Shown piece by piece: positions 23,844-27,039 of a DNA stretch of 27,039 bases. Source of the stretch: Ichthyosporea sp. XGB-2017a (Eukaryota > Opisthokonta > Ichthyosporea). Made by a program: the position numbers and the translations under genes. Location of the stretch: assembly GCA_002811675.1 (NCBI GenBank), contig PDIM01010468.1, forward strand, positions 1 to 27,039, in the 5' to 3' direction. The notes under the pieces are model-generated. The model did not search any database and had not been told where the DNA came from. It saw only the letters and a program-made list of their open reading frames with translations. The first letter of the stretch is position 1. The number at the start of each line of letters is the position of its first letter.

Positions 23844-25056
23844 GACGACGATGAGGACAAAGCGCATAGTGAATATGTGAAATGAAACCTGCTTTGTAGA
23901 CAAAGTTCATGCTATGCGACGCTCCCCGTTGGCGCTTTTGCGTAACGAACAAGTTCTGTTCAAGTTAAGTATTTCAATCTAGGATTAAGTAATGGAACAA
24001 GACTTTTACTATCACAACAAAGGGAATGCATTTCAACAGGAATGTGGTACTAGCTTAGATGTCTATAATATATATATGATGGTGAAAATGCACGACAAAG
24101 TATTCTTTCGAATAAAGAATAGTCAGGAGCTTTCAGCTCTAGCTACGTACTGTATTCTCTGGTCTGTCTCCTCGGTCTGTGTTGGGCAACCTAGGAAAGA
24201 TGGTCAGTTTTCCGGTTTTTTAGCTTGTAATGCCTGTATGGAGTTAGGCCAGAAATGATATCTGGTACACCGTACATGGCAAGGAGTACATGACCAGCTG
24301 TTCAAGATGCTGCTTTTTTTTTTTTTTTTTTTAGCGATGGTGTTACGGGGCTGTTGGCTGTTGCTGCCTGCTGATGGCGCAAGATTTATTCGCCGTTACA
24401 GATTCAGGGTGACATTAACCATATATGGATATGTTATTGCCACCTTTCCCTAAAGTATTTACCTCTGCAAATTGTGAAAAGTATGGCGCAAGATCAGAGA
24501 TAATCTATGAGCGCTGGGCCGACAAAGATTATCATATATAGTTTAAAGAAACAAAAGCTAATCTTGCTTACCATATCTGATATATATTTTACGCCCAGTT
24601 TCTCGTCCACTAGACCGTTACTCCAGATTCACCGTAGATATTCATTCTATTTTGGTAGCTGAGCTCACTACAAGGCTCACCATTTTCAGTTGTTACATTA
24701 TCTATAACCTATATGGACAGAAGAAACTATATAGCATATATATCCTCCATCTTAAGAGGTACATAATCGTGCACAAATATATTCCTATCGTCCTGAAACT
24801 TTGTAACTGGCTAAATGGAAGCTATCCTACAGCGTAATAGTATTGTCAATACCCTTACGATTGCCTTTTCAGAGACTGAGTTTGCTTCCATTTTGAGCTT
24901 CTGCCGTACGGCACTGGTTTGTCTATAAAGCGCCTGCCCAATGCATACTGCCTTGTAAAGTTTCTGATCAATATACTTGCAATTTGTGTTTTGATTGCTC
25001 AAGTAAATCTTATTTTACAAATCAAATCGTCTTCTTTCTGTCTTCATATAACAGTA
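23844..25056. other. spacer before the peptide transporter
   Basis: No convincing gene is seen over 1.2 kb. An 88-codon ATG frame (23992-24258) shows no recognisable motif. AATAAA at 24111-24116 may end the diflavin reductase transcript. A T19 run lies at 24314-24332. Positions 24400-24830 are AT-rich with TATATA words and a CCATATATGG box (24419-24428). Positions 25022-25054 (pyrimidine-rich, ending ATAACAG) look like a splice acceptor just before the transporter ATG. Confidence 0.5.
24314..24332 (+). repeat. poly-T run of 19 bases
   Basis: Nineteen uninterrupted T residues lie in the spacer. Read on the minus strand it would be a poly-A tract, but no retrotransposed gene is recognisable next to it. 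Confidence 0.9.
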
Positions 25057-26718
25057 ATGGCCGACTTTCAACGCAACCCCAACTACAAGTACCCCAAGAA
25101 GGTCATCACCTTCACCATCTCTGGGATCCCCTTGTTGTGCTTTGCCGTTCTAATTGTCGAGGCTGCGGAGCGTTATGGGTTCTATGGTGGCCTCTCCATC
25201 AACAGTTTGTTCATGAGGGAAATGTACAATTACAATGCCGCCCAGGTGAATGTTCAAAGCAACCTCTTGAGCTTCTGGGGGTATGGAACCACTGTGCTAT
25301 GCGGGTGGTTGGCCGATAGCTACTTTGGAAAAATCAAGACCATAGGTTTCTTTGGATTGTTCTATGTGGTTGGAGTCGTCTTACAGGCATTCAGTTCGAT
25401 GCCCTTGACATGGTGCGATTTTCCTTACCATACTGGAGGAGGATCCTCCCAGTATTTATTTTGGAGTTCTATTTTCTTTATTGGAATAGGCATGGGTGCC
25501 ATCAAGGGCAATGTCGGTCCTCTTCTGTCCGAGCAGATTACTAATCCTTCTGATGAGTTGACCGAAAAAGTATTTCGCTACTATTACTGGACTATCAACC
25601 TCGGTTCTCTCTTCGCATTTATCTTTTCGCCCATCCTTCATTCATTTAACAAGTACCCGAATCCAAACAGTGGCGCCGAAGATTTCCCTCATGGTACCAC
25701 GTTCTATTACTCATATTGGCTTGCCGCCTCTATTCTACTGTTATCTATCATTTGTTTCTTCCTATTTTCTCAGTGGTTCATTGAAGGAAAAGTACAGGAG
25801 TCTCCATTGACTCGATTTTTCCGTGCCATTGTCTCTGGAATCAAGAACCGTAAGGGCTTGTCCCTGGTTGAGGGCGAAACGCACTTTATATTTAAGGCGA
25901 AGAACGCTACAAAGCAGGAAATGATTGACTACAAGCGTGTTTTCGGGATTTGCGGACTTTTGATCCATTACCCCACCTTTTGGTACTTGTATAACCAGGT
26001 GTCTTCTTATGTGACTGTTCAGGGATCGTACATGGACGGTCCTTCGTGGTTGACTCCCGATTTATTTTTAAGTTTTGACCCCATCACTGTCATTATCTTT
26101 GTTCCCATCATGGACTCTCTGGTATTTCCTTTTCTTCGCAAACATGGCTTTAAATTAAACATAATCACCAGAATTTCAATTGGATATGTCTTTATGTCTT
26201 TGGCTGGAGTGAGCATGATTATCATCCAAGTCATGCTCCAAGAGAATGGAACCTGGAATGACGATGGAGACTACTCCTTGAACGAGAATGGGACGAAACT
26301 CTCTGTCTGGTACACCATGATCCCTTTCATATTTTGCGGTCTGGGTGAAATATTTGCTTCTGTAACCATCAACGAATTTACCTACTCGCAAGCCCCCAAC
26401 TCAATGAAGTCCATTATGTTTGCACTTGGCTCTTTCACAAACTGCGGGGCCTCTGTGATTGGTCTTATTATCGCTGATGGTATCACCAATGACAATCTGC
26501 AATGGTATTTGCTTGCTTTTGGAATTATCAGCGTTTTGCAGGCCATCTTCCTTCCTTATCAATTTCGAAACTACAACTACAGAAGTGTTGTGGAAGACAA
26601 CCCCAATAATACCGTTAACACCGTCAGTGAGTCTTCGCAAGACCTTGAGTGTCTAGAGTATACCAGCACTGACAATATCAAGGATGAAAAACTCATCGAA
26701 ACATCCTATTCGGTATGA
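25057..26718 (+). CDS. proton-coupled oligopeptide transporter, POT/PTR2 (SLC15) family
   Basis: The 553-residue membrane protein starts at ATG 25057 (MADFQRN); the open frame upstream contains no ATG and is probably leader. POT proteins import di- and tripeptides with protons. The proton-coupling motif ExxER is present on helix 1 (E35, E38, R39 in VEAAERYGFYG). GWLADSYFGKIKT is the family's cytoplasmic loop signature, and FRYYYWTINLGSL matches PTR2 signature 2. FWYLYNQVSSYVTVQG is the conserved helix-7 segment, and SVTINEFTYSQAPNSMKS that of helix 10. About 12 hydrophobic segments can be counted. The C-terminal tail (residues 515-553) is hydrophilic and acidic. It may act at the plasma membrane or export peptides from lysosomes or food vacuoles, where the aspartic protease in this window could supply them. 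AATAAA follows at 26756-26761. Confidence 0.95.
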   Translation: MADFQRNPNYKYPKKVITFTISGIPLLCFAVLIVEAAERYGFYGGLSINSLFMREMYNYNAAQVNVQSNLLSFWGYGTTVLCGWLADSYFGKIKTIGFFGLFYVVGVVLQAFSSMPLTWCDFPYHTGGGSSQYLFWSSIFFIGIGMGAIKGNVGPLLSEQITNPSDELTEKVFRYYYWTINLGSLFAFIFSPILHSFNKYPNPNSGAEDFPHGTTFYYSYWLAASILLLSIICFFLFSQWFIEGKVQESPLTRFFRAIVSGIKNRKGLSLVEGETHFIFKAKNATKQEMIDYKRVFGICGLLIHYPTFWYLYNQVSSYVTVQGSYMDGPSWLTPDLFLSFDPITVIIFVPIMDSLVFPFLRKHGFKLNIITRISIGYVFMSLAGVSMIIIQVMLQENGTWNDDGDYSLNENGTKLSVWYTMIPFIFCGLGEIFASVTINEFTYSQAPNSMKSIMFALGSFTNCGASVIGLIIADGITNDNLQWYLLAFGIISVLQAIFLPYQFRNYNYRSVVEDNPNNTVNTVSESSQDLECLEYTSTDNIKDEKLIETSYSV

Positions 26719-27039
26719 GAAATTTATTCACTCCTTCAAGATGTTGTTCTCCCAAAATAAACTAAAAATGCCTTTTTGTCGACCTCTGTCCGAGTCTTCT
26801 TGCTACTTACAAGAACTACAAAGAAAATTGCAAAAGAAACAAAAACAAAACAAAAAAAACTGCCAAATTTTTCCCGCCATTATTTTATCTTCTTCAGCTT
26901 TTCTTTTTCTTTTCCTTTTTTTTTTTTTGCTCGTTTTGTTTGTTTGTTTGTTTCATTAGAGTTCTCGAATTTTAATTAATTTGTTTCTTTTTTATTTTTT
27001 TCTTTTTTGTCATTGCTTTTTTTTTTTATGTGTTTTTGT
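26719..27039. other. transporter 3' end and T-rich flank
   Basis: AATAAA at 26756-26761 is 38 bp after the stop. From about 26880 the sequence becomes strongly T-rich with (GTTT)n at about 26935-26952, like the T/G-rich leaders of other plus-strand genes here. A further gene may begin beyond the window. No coding sequence is seen. Confidence 0.5.

Noticed and set aside
23992-24258. 88-codon ATG frame before the peptide transporter
   Set aside because: It has no signal, domain or supporting context, and includes the likely reductase polyadenylation signal AATAAA.
24419-24428. CCATATATGG, a perfect match to the MADS-box CArG consensus
   Set aside because: A single 10-mer in an AT-rich spacer, over 600 bp from the next ATG, is expected by chance.
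1-27039. tRNA, rRNA, CRISPR arrays and intact transposases
   Set aside because: I looked for T-loop words (GGTTCRANNC), spaced repeats and transposase motifs on both strands and found none convincing. A covariance-model scan would be decisive for small RNAs.

Overview
The window is nuclear DNA from a microbial eukaryote, probably a protist living with little oxygen. Two genes are interrupted by short GT-AG introns (103 and 94 bp, both with GTAAGTT donors). Most genes have an AATAAA polyadenylation signal within about 300 bp of the stop. All genes use the standard code and are monocistronic. Two genes suggest a modified mitochondrion: a hybrid-cluster protein with an N-terminal targeting presequence and, divergent from it, a soluble P450-reductase-type diflavin protein that also has a presequence-like N-terminus. 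I cannot name the species or supergroup from this sequence.

Layout from left to right: a four-helix membrane protein of claudin-like topology (244-909, +); a secreted or lysosomal cathepsin D-type aspartic protease with one intron (1972-3259, +); a Gfo/Idh/MocA oxidoreductase of bacterial type (3923-5266, +); a broken copy (5518-6421) and an intact copy (7033-9138) of a secreted cysteine-rich protein built from a knottin-like module, 11 furin-type repeats and an unrecognised C-terminal domain; three paralogous adenylate-forming (ANL) enzymes (9370-11028, -; 11915-13709, -, one intron; 15881-17578, +); a METTL21/FAM86-type methyltransferase (17905-18963, +); the hybrid-cluster protein (19065-21050, -); the diflavin reductase (21717-23843, +); and a POT-family peptide transporter (25057-26718, +).

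The roughly 2 kb between the second and third ANL genes holds a long imperfect hairpin, a short relic of a cysteine-rich repeat and a degraded coding-like stretch. It looks like a site of past duplication and decay. The two cysteine-rich copies share a 250 bp tract with one mismatch inside otherwise clearly diverged sequence, which points to recent gene conversion.

The most interesting candidate system is the divergent hybrid-cluster protein/diflavin reductase pair. It has the logic of the bacterial hcp-hcr pair (reductase plus terminal NO or hydroxylamine reductase), but built from a different, eukaryotic-type reductase and apparently addressed to an organelle. The pair shares a 666 bp intergenic region with repeated CTTCACA-type words and a GC-rich inverted repeat. 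The reductase start codon overlaps a good splice donor, so its targeting could be switched by splicing.
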